Counted from the stretch's first letter, positions 10,208 through 26,098 are shown. The stretch: DNA of 64,000 bases from Lelliottia nimipressuralis (GCF_004115925.1 NZ_SDDX01000014.1:1-64000), one strand, 5' to 3'. Notes: generated by a model not told the origin, from the letters alone. Made by a program: numbers and translations.

Positions 10208-10238
10208 TAAAAGGGGAGATAAAATCCCCCCTTTTTGA
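10208..10238. terminator. Intrinsic terminator of clpX
   Basis: An A/T-flanked hairpin (AAAAGGGGAGAT with ATCCCCCCTTTT) lies 25-55 bp beyond the clpX stop. On the minus strand the stem is followed by TTTTATTTTT, so it should end clpPX transcription before lon. Confidence 0.75.
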
Positions 10239-10263
10239 TTAACTGCTTGTATGATTTGGCTAA

Positions 10264-11538
<1,275 letters not shown>

Positions 11539-11664
11539 GAGTCCAAACCTCTTTTTAAGTTCTTTGTGCCGCACATGACGACGCAAATGCCATTCTCAGA
11601 CGCAAGTTACTGTGAAGCAAAATGCCGCCTACCTTAGTATAGCGGCACACTCGCGCCGTGGGCA

Positions 11665-12288
11665 TCAATTACGATGGGTCAAAATGGAGTCGACTAAGCC
11701 GTACTCAACTGCCTCTGATGCGGAGAGGAAGCGATCGCGCTCGGTATCACGCTCGATCTGCTCAAGTGATTGACCCGTGTGGTGCGCCATAAGTTCATTC
11801 ATGCGCCCTTTCACTTTCAGAATTTCACGCGCATGAATTTCAATGTCTGTCGCCTGGCCCTGGTATCCGCCCAGCGGCTGGTGAATCATCACGCGGGAAT
11901 TTGGCAGACAGAAACGTTTGCCTTTTGCCCCTGCAGTCAGCAGGAACGCACCCATCGATGCCGCCTGCCCCATACAAATGGTGCTGACGTCAGGCTTGAT
12001 GAACTGCATGGTGTCATAAATGGACATCCCGGCAGTGATCACGCCGCCAGGGGAGTTAATATACAGGTAAATGTCTTTTTCCGGGTTTTCCGCTTCCAGG
12101 AACAGCATCTGCGCCACGATCAGGTTCGCCATATGGTCTTCCACCTGGCCGGTCAGAAAGATAACGCGTTCCTTGAGCAGACGGGAATAGATATCAAAAG
12201 AACGTTCACCGCGAGAGGTCTGTTCAATAACCATTGGCACCAGAGCCATATGGGGTGCAAAGTTATCTCGTTCGCCACTGTATGACAT
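11665..12288 (-). CDS. clpP: ClpP protease proteolytic subunit
   Basis: A 207-residue serine peptidase that assembles into two heptameric rings and works with ClpX or ClpA. A short N-terminal propeptide precedes the mature protein. The nucleophile Ser is in [11 protein letters not shown], the His is in [12 protein letters not shown], and the Asp is in the [12 protein letters not shown] region. The length is identical to E. coli ClpP. It is transcribed ahead of clpX with a 126-bp gap, from a region that holds a consensus sigma-32 promoter. Confidence 0.98.
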   Translation of the reverse strand: MSYSGERDNFAPHMALVPMVIEQTSRGERSFDIYSRLLKERVIFLTGQVEDHMANLIVAQMLFLEAENPEKDIYLYINSPGGVITAGMSIYDTMQFIKPDVSTICMGQAASMGAFLLTAGAKGKRFCLPNSRVMIHQPLGGYQGQATDIEIHAREILKVKGRMNELMAHHTGQSLEQIERDTERDRFLSASEAVEYGLVDSILTHRN

Positions 12289-12384
12289 TTCCGTCTCCTG
12301 GATAAAAATTGGAAAATACCTGCTGTACTGATTGTAACCTTATGGACGGATTATCAGCCAGTCTCATTCATCGTGATTACACAC

Positions 12385-12413
12385 TTATGGGGACGGCATC
12401 GCCATATTTCAAG
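12385..12413 (-). promoter_or_regulatory. Sigma-32 promoter of clpP-clpX
   Basis: On the minus strand, CTTGAAA (12407-12413) and CCCCATAA (12385-12392) are separated by 14 bp. This is an almost exact RpoH promoter, about 100 bp upstream of the clpP ATG. Confidence 0.85.
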
Positions 12414-12485
12414 CATAACAATCTTTTGTTGTAACGCTAACACTGAAAGGGCGTTTTAGCACTCTTCCTGGGCTATTACTGCGAT

Positions 12486-12520
12486 AAAAAAAACCCGTTA
12501 CCAAATGGCAACGGGTTTTT
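12486..12520 (-). terminator. Intrinsic terminator of tig
   Basis: On the minus strand, AAACCCGTT pairs with AACGGGTTT in a stem interrupted by one mismatch and followed by a run of eight T residues. It lies about 30 bp beyond the tig stop and ahead of the clpP promoter region. Confidence 0.85.
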
Positions 12521-12548
12521 GTTCAAACTTTAAACCGTTGGGGCAGAA

Positions 12549-14180
<1,632 letters not shown>

Positions 14181-14498
14181 TTACGCGATGCTTCCCGCAC
14201 CCCGACAAGGTGGTGAGGCGAAGATCGTATCCTGCAACCCTTCCCACTCCTTAATGGTGTAGGTATGAAGGGCCAGCGCATGCACTGTGGAGGAGAGTTC
14301 TTCCGTCAACGTTCCGTAGATCATACGGTGACGATTAAGGAAGCGTTCCCCTACGAAGCGGTCGCTAACCAGTACAACTTTGAAATGGCTTTCAGAACCG
14401 GCCGGCACGTTATGACGGTAGCTCTCATCGACAACTTCGAGGAACACGGGATTAAACGCTGTCCTTAGTTTTTCTTCGATCTGTTCACGTATCATCAT
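14181..14498 (-). CDS. bolA: Stress-response morphogene regulator BolA
   Basis: A 105-residue BolA/IbaG-fold protein. It affects cell shape, biofilm and motility, and binds glutaredoxin-type iron-sulfur partners. The chosen start is the first of two adjacent ATG codons ([11 protein letters not shown]), which gives the E. coli length; a longer in-frame reading begins upstream without conserved sequence. The class II KH-like core includes [25 protein letters not shown], with the invariant RHR. It lies upstream of tig on the same strand. A gearbox-type -10 lies upstream at 14547-14553. Confidence 0.97.
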   Translation of the reverse strand: MMIREQIEEKLRTAFNPVFLEVVDESYRHNVPAGSESHFKVVLVSDRFVGERFLNRHRMIYGTLTEELSSTVHALALHTYTIKEWEGLQDTIFASPPCRGAGSIA

Positions 14499-14803
14499 GA
14501 TATTACTCCTCTGACAACGCTGAGATGTCACCCATCCCTTTAAATGTTAGCCGCTTTTACCGCTTCCATTACATCAAGACAACAAATATTTAGCTTTCGT
14601 CTGATTTCCTCATTCAAATGGATGAAGTTCACTGTCTCCCTCATACGTTTTGTCCCTGGTGCAGTAAAGAAAATGTCAGTGGTGGTCAGATTTCAGACAA
14701 GACGATGAATTTACATGCGTTGACCACTTCCCCTTGCCGTTAGCGATGTTATGATGGCGGCAATTTTTCTCTGTATATGCTAACGATCCGTTGAGAACCT
14801 GAA
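14499..14803. promoter_or_regulatory. bolA/yajG divergent promoter region
   Basis: This 305-bp gap has no gene. On the minus strand CGGCTAA at 14547-14553 matches the gearbox -10 (CGGCnAGT type) of the growth-rate-dependent bolA promoter. On the plus strand an extended -10, TGTTATGAT (14747-14755), is positioned to drive yajG-ampG; its -35 is poor, as expected for an extended -10 promoter. Confidence 0.5.
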
Positions 14804-15382
14804 ATGTTAAAAAAACTCTTCTTTCCGCTGGTAGCTCTCTTCATGCTGGCTGGTTGCGCCACTCCGCCGACCACCATTGACGTTTCGCCAAAAATTACCC
14901 TGCCACAGCAGGACCCGAGCCTGATGGGCGTCACCGTGAGTATCAACGGTGCCGATCAGCGTCAGGATCAAGCGCTGGCAAAAGTGACTCGCGACAACCA
15001 GCAGGTAACGCTGACCGCTTCCCGCGACCTGCGCTTCCTGCTGCAGGAAGTGCTGGAAAAACAGATGACCGCTCGCGGTTACATGGTTGGCCCAAGCGGT
15101 GCCGTTGATCTGCAGATCATTGTCAACAATCTGTATGCCGACGTTTCTCAGGGCAACGTGCGTTACAATATCTCCACCAAAGCGGATATCGCCATCATCG
15201 CCACCGCGAAGAACGGCAACAAGATGAACAAAAACTATCGTGCAAGCTACTCGGTTGAAGGTGCCTTCCAGGCCTCCAACCAGAACATTGCTAACGCAGT
15301 GAATAGCGTGCTGACGGATACCATCGCCGATATGGCGCAGGACACCAGCATTCACGAATTCATCAAGCAGAACGCGCGTTAA
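14804..15382 (+). CDS. yajG: Uncharacterised lipoprotein YajG
   Basis: A 192-residue predicted lipoprotein. The signal sequence MLKKLFFPLVALFMLAGC ends in a lipobox (LAGC, Cys18), and the mature part belongs to the YajG family, whose molecular function is not established. Residue +2 after the Cys is Ala, so sorting to the outer membrane is expected. It is 46 bp ahead of ampG on the same strand, an arrangement kept across enterics, which suggests a link to cell-wall turnover but does not prove one. Confidence 0.92.
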   Translation: MLKKLFFPLVALFMLAGCATPPTTIDVSPKITLPQQDPSLMGVTVSINGADQRQDQALAKVTRDNQQVTLTASRDLRFLLQEVLEKQMTARGYMVGPSGAVDLQIIVNNLYADVSQGNVRYNISTKADIAIIATAKNGNKMNKNYRASYSVEGAFQASNQNIANAVNSVLTDTIADMAQDTSIHEFIKQNAR

Positions 15383-15390
15383 TCCCGCAC

Positions 15391-15417
15391 ACTGACCCGG
15401 CGCTTCGCCGGGTCAGT
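15391..15417 (+). terminator. 12-bp hairpin between yajG and ampG
   Basis: ACTGACCCGGCG pairs perfectly with CGCCGGGTCAGT around a 3-nt CTT loop. No T-run follows. It sits 11 bp ahead of the ampG start, so it could reduce or process read-through rather than fully terminate. Confidence 0.6.
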
Positions 15418-15428
15418 CATATAGAAAC

Positions 15429-16904
15429 ATGTCCAGTCATTACTTGCGCATTTTCCAGCAGCCAAAATCAGCGATATTGCTGATCCTTGGTTTCGCCTCC
15501 GGTTTACCTCTCGCCCTCACCTCCGGCACGCTTCAGGCCTGGATGACGGTCGAGAATATCGATCTCAAAACCATTGGTTTCTTCTCCCTTGTCGGCCAGG
15601 CCTATGTCTTTAAGTTTTTATGGTCGCCGGTGATGGACCGCTATACCCCGCCATTCCTCGGCAGACGCCGTGGCTGGCTGGTGATGACTCAGATTCTGCT
15701 GTTGCTGGCGATCGCCGCAATGGGGTTCCTGGAGCCATCAACACAATTACGCTGGATGGCCGCCCTGGCGGTGGTGATCGCCTTCTGTTCAGCCTCGCAG
15801 GATATCGTTTTTGATGCCTGGAAAACGGATGTGCTACCGGCAGAAGAGCGCGGGACCGGCGCGGCGATTAGCGTTCTGGGCTACCGCCTGGGGATGCTGG
15901 TGTCCGGCGGGTTGGCCCTGTGGCTGGCCGACCGCTATCTCGGCTGGCAGGGGATGTACTGGCTGATGGCCGCCCTGCTTATCCCGTGCATTATTGCGAC
16001 CTTTTTCGCCCCTGAACCGAGCGATGTTATCCCGGTTCCCCGTACGCTCGAACAGGCCGTCGCTGAACCGCTGCGAGACTTCTTTGGGCGCAACAACGCC
16101 TGGCTGATTTTACTGCTGATCGTCCTTTATAAGCTCGGCGACGCGTTTGCCATGAGCCTGACCACCACGTTCCTGATTCGCGGTGTGGGGTTTGATGCGG
16201 GTGAAGTCGGCGTGGTGAATAAAACGCTGGGGCTGTTTGCAACCATTTTGGGCGCGCTGTATGGCGGCGTATTGATGCAGCGTCTGTCGCTGTTCCGCGC
16301 CCTGCTGATTTTCGGCATTTTGCAGGGCGTCTCCAACGCCGGTTACTGGCTGCTCTCTATTACCGATAAACAGATGTTCAGCATGGCTGCCGCCGTGTTC
16401 TTTGAAAACCTGTGCGGCGGGATGGGGACAGCGGCATTTGTCGCCCTGTTAATGACGCTCTGCAATAAGTCGTTTTCCGCGACACAGTTTGCGCTGCTCT
16501 CTGCCCTTTCCGCCGTCGGCCGTGTGTATGTCGGGCCGATTGCAGGCTGGTTTGTCGAAGCGCACGGCTGGCCAACGTTTTATCTGTTCTCCGTTTTTGC
16601 TGCGGTTCCAGGAATATTATTGCTGCTGGTCTGCCGACAGACGCTGGAATATACCCAGAAGACGGATCACTTTATGCCGCGCACGGAATATCAGGGTGCT
16701 TATCGTTTTGCCCTGCGGCTGTTGCTGGTCGGCTGTGTGATGCTGGCGCTGTGGCTGATCCTGTTGATTATCAACGCCTCCACGGCGCTTGAACTGCCGT
16801 TTGAAGCGATCCTGCTGGACGTCGGCGGGTTACTTGCTGTCATCGGGATTGTCACCGGGGGTCTTCTCGATTTCATGGCACTGCGTAAAACGCGGCTGAC
16901 CTGA
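15429..16904 (+). CDS. ampG: Muropeptide permease AmpG
   Basis: A 491-residue MFS-family inner-membrane permease that imports GlcNAc-anhydroMurNAc peptides from peptidoglycan turnover for recycling. In species with an inducible ampC this supplies the AmpR inducer; ampC is not in the window. Fourteen hydrophobic helices can be followed, the first starting at ILLILGFASGLPLALTSGTL. The segments SQDIVFDAWKTD and RGTGAAISVLGYRLGMLVSG are typical of AmpG. The length matches E. coli (491). It is probably co-transcribed with yajG. Confidence 0.97.
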   Translation: MSSHYLRIFQQPKSAILLILGFASGLPLALTSGTLQAWMTVENIDLKTIGFFSLVGQAYVFKFLWSPVMDRYTPPFLGRRRGWLVMTQILLLLAIAAMGFLEPSTQLRWMAALAVVIAFCSASQDIVFDAWKTDVLPAEERGTGAAISVLGYRLGMLVSGGLALWLADRYLGWQGMYWLMAALLIPCIIATFFAPEPSDVIPVPRTLEQAVAEPLRDFFGRNNAWLILLLIVLYKLGDAFAMSLTTTFLIRGVGFDAGEVGVVNKTLGLFATILGALYGGVLMQRLSLFRALLIFGILQGVSNAGYWLLSITDKQMFSMAAAVFFENLCGGMGTAAFVALLMTLCNKSFSATQFALLSALSAVGRVYVGPIAGWFVEAHGWPTFYLFSVFAAVPGILLLLVCRQTLEYTQKTDHFMPRTEYQGAYRFALRLLLVGCVMLALWLILLIINASTALELPFEAILLDVGGLLAVIGIVTGGLLDFMALRKTRLT

Positions 16905-17119
16905 AGCTAAAACCGAAAGGTTATTTACCGTGGTAATAACGATATGAAATTATAACGGAGAAATAACCGACCTCGGCTAGAAAAAATATTTGTTGTTTTG
17001 TGCTGGATAGGTTCCGGAAATTATTGGAACCTCCCCTGCTTCGCTATTTTTCGTTAAACGATTCAGCTTCTGGCAGATTAAATTTTCGTATTTCAATTGT
17101 CTTTTAATTGATACTTTTT

Positions 17120-17136
17120 TGTTAATTTATTGTTTA
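17120..17136. promoter_or_regulatory. ArcA-like direct repeat upstream of cyoA
   Basis: TGTTAA and TGTTTA are spaced 11 bp start to start, the phasing of ArcA-P recognition elements. The site is about 170 bp upstream of the cyo promoter in an A+T-rich stretch, so chance matches are possible. Confidence 0.4.
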
Positions 17137-17304
17137 TTTTTAACAATGGTTATACCAATTGCCCCGTTTGCGGTATCCTTGTAAGCCCTTTCGTTATAAC
17201 TCCCGTACCATCGGGCTTTTGTCTTAAAAATAGACATAATTTGCAACACATGTGACACGTGCGGCAGAACCCGGTAACACCTTCCTGACACAGGGCTAAT
17301 GATG

Positions 17305-17333
17305 TTTACAGTAATGTAACCTTCCCGTAAAAT
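17305..17333 (+). promoter_or_regulatory. Sigma-70 promoter of the cyo operon
   Basis: A -35 TTTACA (17305-17310) and a -10 TAAAAT (17328-17333) have the optimal 17-bp spacing. The -10 ends 50 bp ahead of the cyoA start. Confidence 0.75.
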
Positions 17334-17383
17334 GCCCCCACACTTTAAACGCCACCAGGTCCCCGTGGAATTGAGGTCGTTAA

Positions 17384-20942
<3,559 letters not shown>

Positions 20943-20943
<1 letters not shown>

Positions 20944-21269
20944 TGAGTCATACTAACGATCATGGCGCTTCCCACGGTAGCGTGAAAACCTATATGACAG
21001 GTTTCATCCTGTCGATCATCCTGACGGCGCTCCCGTTCTGGATGGTGATGAGCGGAACGGCTTCTCACACGGTGATTCTGGGCACAGTCCTGATCTCCGC
21101 TGTGGTGCAGATTCTGGTGCATCTGGTTTGCTTCCTGCACATGAACACCAAATCCGATGAGGGCTGGAACATGACGGCCTTCATCTTTACCGTGATTATC
21201 ATCGCTATCCTGGTAGTCGGTTCCATCTGGATTATGTGGAACCTGAACTACAACATGATGGTTCACTAA
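20943..21269 (+). CDS. cyoD: Cytochrome bo3 ubiquinol oxidase subunit IV
   Basis: The 108-residue subunit IV with three membrane helices, starting [13 protein letters not shown] longer reading in this frame starts inside cyoC; I chose the ATG that overlaps the cyoC stop because it gives the family N-terminus and length (109 in E. coli). It helps assembly and stability of the binuclear centre. Confidence 0.97.
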
Positions 21270-21280
21270 GAGCGGCGAGT

Positions 21281-22168
21281 ATGTTTAAGCAATACCTGCA
21301 AGTAACGAAACCAGGCATCATCTTTGGCAACCTGATCTCCGTGATCGGAGGGTTCCTGTTGGCCTCTAAGGGCAGCATTGACTACACCCTCTTCGCATCC
21401 ACGTTGATTGGCGTGTCACTGGTGGTTGCGTCCGGTTGTGTATTTAACAACTACATCGACATGGATATCGACAGGAAGATGGAAAGGACCAAGAATCGGG
21501 TGCTTGTCAAAGGCCTGATATCTCCTGCCGTCTCGCTGGTGTACGCCACCTTGCTGGGCTTTGCTGGCTTTATGCTGCTGTGGTTTGGTGCCAACCCTCT
21601 GGCCTGCTGGCTGGGGGTGATGGGTTTCGTGGTGTATGTGGGCGTCTACAGCCTGTATATGAAACGTCACTCCGTCTACGGTACGCTGATTGGTTCTCTC
21701 TCCGGCGCTGCGCCGCCGGTGATTGGCTACTGCGCCGTCACGAACGAGTTCGACAGCGGTGCGCTGATTCTGCTGGCTATCTTTAGCCTGTGGCAGATGC
21801 CGCACTCCTACGCCATTGCGATTTTCCGCTTCAAGGATTATCAGGCAGCGAACATCCCGGTTCTGCCGGTCGTGAAGGGTATTTCAGTCGCCAAGAATCA
21901 CATCACGCTGTACATCATCGCCTTCGCCGTGGCGACGCTGATGCTCTCTCTCGGAGGCTACGCTGGATACAAATATCTGGTGGTGGCTGCTGCGGTGAGC
22001 GTCTGGTGGCTCGGTATGGCGCTGCGCGGGTACAAAGTGGAAGACGATAAAGTGTGGGCACGTAAGCTGTTTGTGTTCTCGATTGTCGCTATCACCTCCC
22101 TGTCCGTGATGATGTCCGTCGACTTTATGGTGCCTGATTCACACAATCTGCTGACTTACGTCTGGTAA
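21281..22168 (+). CDS. cyoE: Protoheme IX farnesyltransferase (heme O synthase)
   Basis: A 295-residue UbiA-family membrane prenyltransferase that attaches farnesyl to heme b to make heme o for CyoB. The prenyl-diphosphate-binding motif [18 protein letters not shown] near residues 58-75 is conserved, as is YxxxKRxS (YSLYMKRHS). The start is [12 protein letters not shown], 11 bp after cyoD; a longer in-frame start would overlap cyoD without conserved sequence. It is the last gene of the operon and is followed by a strong terminator. Confidence 0.98.
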   Translation: MFKQYLQVTKPGIIFGNLISVIGGFLLASKGSIDYTLFASTLIGVSLVVASGCVFNNYIDMDIDRKMERTKNRVLVKGLISPAVSLVYATLLGFAGFMLLWFGANPLACWLGVMGFVVYVGVYSLYMKRHSVYGTLIGSLSGAAPPVIGYCAVTNEFDSGALILLAIFSLWQMPHSYAIAIFRFKDYQAANIPVLPVVKGISVAKNHITLYIIAFAVATLMLSLGGYAGYKYLVVAAAVSVWWLGMALRGYKVEDDKVWARKLFVFSIVAITSLSVMMSVDFMVPDSHNLLTYVW

Positions 22169-22185
22169 GCACGCTGATATGAACA

Positions 22186-22217
22186 AGCCGGGTGATGATA
22201 ACCCGGCTTTTTTTTGC
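22186..22217 (+). terminator. Intrinsic terminator of the cyo operon
   Basis: GCCGGGT and ACCCGGC form a 7-bp stem around a 7-nt loop, followed by nine T residues, 18 bp after the cyoE stop. Confidence 0.9.
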
Positions 22218-22257
22218 CCTGTCGCGCTCCGCTTGCACAGGCCTGCGTAACCGCCAG

Positions 22258-22284
22258 GCCGGGTAAAATGAAGCCGCCACCGGC
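22258..22284. repeat. Degenerate REP-like palindrome
   Basis: The arms GCCGGG and ACCGGC surround a core containing GAAGCCGCC, the same core as the palindromes at 30318 and 36099. It lies between the cyo terminator and yajR. Confidence 0.55.
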
Positions 22285-22379
22285 AATGTTCAGCCCCCGT
22301 AATATCTCTTAAACAAACACCTATTTACCGCACTTAACACCCCGCCTACACTAGTGCCTGCTTTTGAACAGAGGTGGTA

Positions 22380-23741
22380 ATGAACGATTATAAAATGACA
22401 CCAGGCGAACTGCGCGCAACCTGGGGTTTAGGGACTGTTTTCTCGCTGCGCATGCTTGGCATGTTTATGGTCCTGCCTGTTCTGACTACCTATGGTATGG
22501 CACTTCAGGGCGCCAGCGAGGCGTTAATTGGTCTGGCAATTGGCATCTATGGCCTGGCCCAGGCGATATTTCAGATCCCCTTCGGACTACTCTCCGATCG
22601 CGTTGGCCGTAAGCCACTGATTGTCGGTGGCCTGCTGATCTTTGTCCTCGGCAGTATCATTGCCGCGCTGTCACACTCTATCTGGGGCATTATTCTTGGC
22701 CGTGCGCTACAAGGCTCAGGGGCGATTGCCGCCGCCGTAATGGCGCTGCTCTCGGATTTAACCCGCGAACAGAACCGAACCAAAGCGATGGCGTTTATTG
22801 GCGTCAGCTTTGGCGTCACCTTTGCTATTGCCATGGTGCTTGGCCCGATCATTACCCATAAGCTGGGCCTGAATGCCCTCTTCTGGATGATTGCCGTGCT
22901 GGCGACGATTGGCATTGCGCTAACGATTTGGGTGGTGCCGGACAGTAAAAATCACGTTCTGAACCGTGAATCGGGCATGGTGAAAGGCTGCTTCAGCAAA
23001 GTCATCGTTGAACCGCGTTTGCTGAAGCTCAACTTCGGCATCATGTGTCTGCACATCCTGTTGATGTCCACCTTCGTGGCCCTCCCCGGCCAGTTGGCGG
23101 CAGCCGGATTCCCGGCGGCGGAGCACTGGAAGATTTACCTGGTAACGATGCTGATCTCCTTCGTTTCCGTGGTGCCGTTTATCATCTACGCCGAAGTAAA
23201 ACGTCGCATGAAGCGCGTATTCCTGGGCTGTGTGGCGCTGCTATTAATCGCAGAAATTGTGCTGTGGGGCTCCGGTCCACACTTCTGGGAGCTGGTGCTG
23301 GGCGTGCAGCTGTTCTTCCTCGCCTTTAACCTGATGGAAGCCCTGCTGCCATCGTTAATCAGCAAAGAATCCCCAGCCGGATACAAAGGTACGGCGATGG
23401 GCATTTACTCCACCAGCCAGTTTTTGGGCGTCGCCATCGGCGGTTCGTTCGGCGGCTGGGTAGACGGATTATTTGATTCGCAGACCGTATTTCTTGCCGG
23501 CGCGCTGCTGGCGATGGTCTGGCTGCTGGTTGCCAGCACCATGAAAGAGCCGCGCTACGTAAGCAGCCTGCGGGTGGAAATCCCAGACGGTGTGGAGATA
23601 AGCGACGCGCTGAAACAGCGGCTGGAAACAACAGAAGGGGTCAGCGAAGTGCTGATCGTCCCAGAAGAGCGTAGCGCTTACGTCAAAATCGACAGTAAAG
23701 TCACCAATCGCTTCGAAGTGGAACAGGCTATCAAAGCCTGA
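22380..23741 (+). CDS. yajR: MFS transporter YajR
   Basis: A 453-residue permease with twelve MFS helices (about 10-395) and a soluble C-terminal YAM domain of ferredoxin-like fold (about 390-453; EIPDGVEISDALKQRLETTEGVSEVLIVPEERSAYVKID region), the hallmark of YajR. Motif A reads GLLSDRVGRKPLI. The substrate is not established. The ATG at 22380 was preferred over a GTG two codons upstream because MNDYKMTPGEL is the conserved N-terminus; a GAGGTGG Shine-Dalgarno lies just ahead. It is monocistronic, with a terminator against yajQ. Confidence 0.95.
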   Translation: MNDYKMTPGELRATWGLGTVFSLRMLGMFMVLPVLTTYGMALQGASEALIGLAIGIYGLAQAIFQIPFGLLSDRVGRKPLIVGGLLIFVLGSIIAALSHSIWGIILGRALQGSGAIAAAVMALLSDLTREQNRTKAMAFIGVSFGVTFAIAMVLGPIITHKLGLNALFWMIAVLATIGIALTIWVVPDSKNHVLNRESGMVKGCFSKVIVEPRLLKLNFGIMCLHILLMSTFVALPGQLAAAGFPAAEHWKIYLVTMLISFVSVVPFIIYAEVKRRMKRVFLGCVALLLIAEIVLWGSGPHFWELVLGVQLFFLAFNLMEALLPSLISKESPAGYKGTAMGIYSTSQFLGVAIGGSFGGWVDGLFDSQTVFLAGALLAMVWLLVASTMKEPRYVSSLRVEIPDGVEISDALKQRLETTEGVSEVLIVPEERSAYVKIDSKVTNRFEVEQAIKA

Positions 23742-23742
23742 A

Positions 23743-23769
23743 AAAATGCCCGGCTTGCCGGGCATTTTC
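23743..23769. terminator. Bidirectional terminator between yajR and yajQ
   Basis: AAATGCCCGGC and GCCGGGCATTT form an 11-bp stem with a TT loop between the convergent stops. It is flanked by A-runs and T-runs on both strands. Confidence 0.85.
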
Positions 23770-23773
23770 GTTT

Positions 23774-24265
23774 TTAATCGCGAAAGTTCTTAAACTGGAA
23801 CGGCTGACCCAGGTCGCCGCCGCGCACCAGCGCCATAACGGCCTGCAGATCGTCGCGCGCTTTACCGGTGACACGAATCTCTTCGCCCTGAATTTGCGCC
23901 TGCACTTTCAGCTTACTGTCTTTGATGAGCTTAACGATTTTCTTCTGCATCGCGCTCTCAATACCCTGCTTAAGTTTGGCTTCAACAAACCAGGTTTTGC
24001 CGCTGTGAACGAACTCTTCCGGCACATCCAGAGACGTCCCTTCAATGCCGCGTTTTAACAGCTTGGCACGCAGAATATCCAGTAACTGATTGACCTGGAA
24101 ATCGGACTCGCTCAGCACCTTGATGGTCTTATTCGCGTCGTTCAGCTCAAAACTCGCCTCTACACCACGAAAATCGAAACGTGACTCAACTTCACGGCTG
24201 GCGTTATCCACACCGTTGCGGACTTCCTGGATATCAACTTCTGAAACAATATCGAAAGATGGCAT
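23774..24265 (-). CDS. yajQ: Nucleotide-binding protein YajQ
   Basis: A 163-residue UPF0234 protein with two ferredoxin-like domains, starting [22 protein letters not shown]. The family binds nucleotides and nucleic acids; in Xanthomonas a homologue binds cyclic-di-GMP, but the enteric role is not settled. The frame stays open far upstream, across panE on the other strand; I placed the start at the conserved N-terminus. It is convergent with yajR and divergent from panE. Confidence 0.96.
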   Translation of the reverse strand: MPSFDIVSEVDIQEVRNGVDNASREVESRFDFRGVEASFELNDANKTIKVLSESDFQVNQLLDILRAKLLKRGIEGTSLDVPEEFVHSGKTWFVEAKLKQGIESAMQKKIVKLIKDSKLKVQAQIQGEEIRVTGKARDDLQAVMALVRGGDLGQPFQFKNFRD

Positions 24266-24392
24266 CTTTTCTTCTCCCTTTACTTTTGTTGCGTTGCATA
24301 ATACCCGCAACGAGGCATAACTCAACAGAAGCTTAGCTGACGGCGCTATACTTAACCGACACGCCTGGCGCAGTTGCAGGTGAGGAGGAACA

Positions 24393-25304
24393 ATGAAAAT
24401 TACCGTGCTCGGATGCGGGGCCCTGGGCCAGCTTTGGCTCACCGCATTGTGCAAACATGGACACGAGGTACAAGGCTGGCTACGCGTCCCCCAGCCGTAT
24501 TGCAGTGTAAACCTGATCGATGAAGATGGAAGTATCTTTAACGAATCGCTCACCGCCAACGATCCAGATTTCCTGGCGCAAAGCGACCTGCTGCTGGTTA
24601 CCCTTAAGGCCTGGCAGGTCTCGGATGCCGTCAGAGCACTGGCGAACACCCTGCCCCGCACCACGCCCATTCTTCTGGTGCATAACGGCATGGGCACCCT
24701 CGAAGAGCTCAAAAGCATCCCACAACCGCTGCTGATGGCGATCACCACCCATGCGGCCCGTCGCGACGGTAATATCATCGTCCACGTGGCAAGCGGCGTC
24801 ACCCATATGGGACCGGCGCGCGAGCAGGATGGCGATTACAGCTATCTCGCCGACGTGCTGCAGCATTTGCTGCCCGACGTTGCCTGGCACAACAACATTC
24901 GCCCACAGCTGTGGCGCAAACTGGCGGTCAACTGCGTGATCAACCCGCTGACGGCGCTCCTGGACTGCCCGAACGGTGAACTGAAAAACCATCCGCAGGA
25001 AGTGGCGGCCCTGTGCGCTGAAGTCGCGGCCGTGATTGAGCGTGAGGGCATCCACACCTCGGAAGACGATATCCGTTACTACGTCGAGCAGATTATCGAC
25101 AGCACCGCTGAAAATATCTCATCGATGCTGCAGGATGTGCGCGCACAGCGGCACACAGAAATCGACTACATCACCGGCTATCTGCTCAAACGAGCCCGCG
25201 CACATGGCATCAACGTGCCGGAAAATATCCGCCTGTATGACCTGGTTAAACGTAAGGAGAGTGAGTATGAGCGCGTCGGCACTGGTATGCCTCGCCCCTG
25301 GTAG
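24393..25304 (+). CDS. panE: 2-dehydropantoate 2-reductase
   Basis: A 303-residue NADPH-dependent reductase that makes pantoate for pantothenate and coenzyme A. The Rossmann motif GCGALGQLW is at residues 7-15. The catalytic Lys is in [20 protein letters not shown], and the C-terminal domain holds the conserved Glu in [22 protein letters not shown] precedes the ATG. Its 3' end overlaps the start of yajL by 38 bp. Confidence 0.97.
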   Translation: MKITVLGCGALGQLWLTALCKHGHEVQGWLRVPQPYCSVNLIDEDGSIFNESLTANDPDFLAQSDLLLVTLKAWQVSDAVRALANTLPRTTPILLVHNGMGTLEELKSIPQPLLMAITTHAARRDGNIIVHVASGVTHMGPAREQDGDYSYLADVLQHLLPDVAWHNNIRPQLWRKLAVNCVINPLTALLDCPNGELKNHPQEVAALCAEVAAVIEREGIHTSEDDIRYYVEQIIDSTAENISSMLQDVRAQRHTEIDYITGYLLKRARAHGINVPENIRLYDLVKRKESEYERVGTGMPRPW

Positions 25305-25860
25305 CGAAGAGACAGAAGCAGTCACGACCATTGATTTGCTGGTTCGCGGCGGGATAAACGTCACCACCGCCAGCGTCGCCAGCGATGGCAATCTGACTAT
25401 CGTCTGCTCGCGCGGCGTGAAGCTGCTGGCCGATGCACCGCTGGTCGAGGTGGCGGACGGCGATTTCGATGTGATTGTTCTGCCCGGCGGCCTGAAAGGA
25501 GCGGAGTGTTTTCGCGACAGCCCCCTTTTGGTCGAAACCGTGCGCCAGTTTCATCTCTCCGGGCGAATTGTCGCCGCCCTCTGCGCTGCGGCAGCCACCG
25601 TACTGGTTCCCCATGACCTCTTCCCCATCGGCAACATGACCGGCTTCCCGGCGCTGAAAGACCGCATCCCCGAGGGACAGTGGGTCGATAAACGGGTGGT
25701 CTGGGATCCGCGCGTCAACCTGCTGACCAGCCAGGGGCCGGGAACCTCGATTGATTTTGCACTCAAGATTATCGATCTGCTTGTCGGGCGAGAAAAAGCC
25801 TATGAGGTCGCGTCCTCGCTGGTGATGGCCGCAGGGATTTATAACTACTACGAAGCGTAA
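25267..25860 (+). CDS. yajL: DJ-1/ThiJ-superfamily protein YajL
   Basis: A 197-residue homologue of human DJ-1/PARK7, described as an oxidative-stress chaperone; claims of a deglycase activity are disputed. The reactive Cys106 is in the nucleophile elbow [10 protein letters not shown], and Glu14/Glu15 in PGSEETEA supply the acidic partner. E. coli has AAPATV where this protein has AAAATV, a small local change. The start ATG lies inside panE after GGAGAG, so the two are probably translationally coupled. Confidence 0.95.
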   Translation: MSASALVCLAPGSEETEAVTTIDLLVRGGINVTTASVASDGNLTIVCSRGVKLLADAPLVEVADGDFDVIVLPGGLKGAECFRDSPLLVETVRQFHLSGRIVAALCAAAATVLVPHDLFPIGNMTGFPALKDRIPEGQWVDKRVVWDPRVNLLTSQGPGTSIDFALKIIDLLVGREKAYEVASSLVMAAGIYNYYEA

Positions 25861-25881
25861 ATAGACACTGATATTCCCCTC

Positions 25882-25909
25882 AGGCTGGCCATCGCGCCGG
25901 CCTTTATTT
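25882..25909 (+). terminator. Intrinsic terminator of panE-yajL
   Basis: AGGCTGGC and GCCGGCCT pair (one G-T) around CATCGC and run into TTATTTT, 21 bp after the yajL stop. Confidence 0.75.
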
Positions 25910-26080
25910 TCTCTGCTGATAATTGCGGCGGGAATCACAATTCTTATCTTTCTTTCTGACACTGATTCTCATCATGCCCTTTCACCGTCACTAAAACTGC
26001 TTATTTTCATTGAGATACGGATTCCCTTTGTCGTTTCCCCTCTGTTTGACAGCCACAGGCTTCCGTGAAAAACTCACCTC

Positions 26081-26098
26081 AACTGGCATATACCAGTT
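26081..26098. promoter_or_regulatory. Candidate GntR/HutC-type operator
   Basis: AACTGGCATATACCAGTT has perfect 6-bp arms (AACTGG/CCAGTT) and a central TATA-rich spacer. HutC-subfamily repressors such as NagR/YvoA and DasR bind closely similar dyads of the form ACTGGTnnnnACCAGT. The nearest candidate is the GntR/UTRA protein at 29527. It lies 75 bp ahead of the IIC gene, where binding would block the cassette promoter. Confidence 0.6.

Larger units (their letters stand above)
16905..17383. promoter_or_regulatory. ampG-cyoA intergenic region with cyo promoter
   Basis: This is a 479-bp gap without a credible gene. It holds a stem-loop (AGGTTCC with GGAACCT, 17009-17032), an A+T-rich stretch (about 17060-17160), an ArcA-like direct repeat (17120-17136) and a weak terminator-like hairpin (CCCG with CGGG, then CTTTTGTCTT, near 17203-17226). 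The cyo promoter proper is at 17305-17333. The long upstream region fits the known oxygen control of cyo by ArcA and Fnr. Confidence 0.6.

Noticed and set aside
10083-10263. Small RNA gene in the clpX-lon gap
   Set aside because: The interval is fully accounted for by the sigma-32 promoter of lon and the clpX terminator; no separate promoter-terminator pair was recognised.
22201-22379. CRISPR array or tandem repeats near yajR and in other gaps
   Set aside because: Only isolated palindromes were found; there are no regularly spaced direct repeats or cas genes in the window.
26046-26074. Consensus promoter for the PTS cassette at TTGACA
   Set aside because: The -35 hexamer is perfect but the position 17 bp downstream reads AAAACT, a poor -10. 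I kept the dyad but did not call this promoter as a feature.
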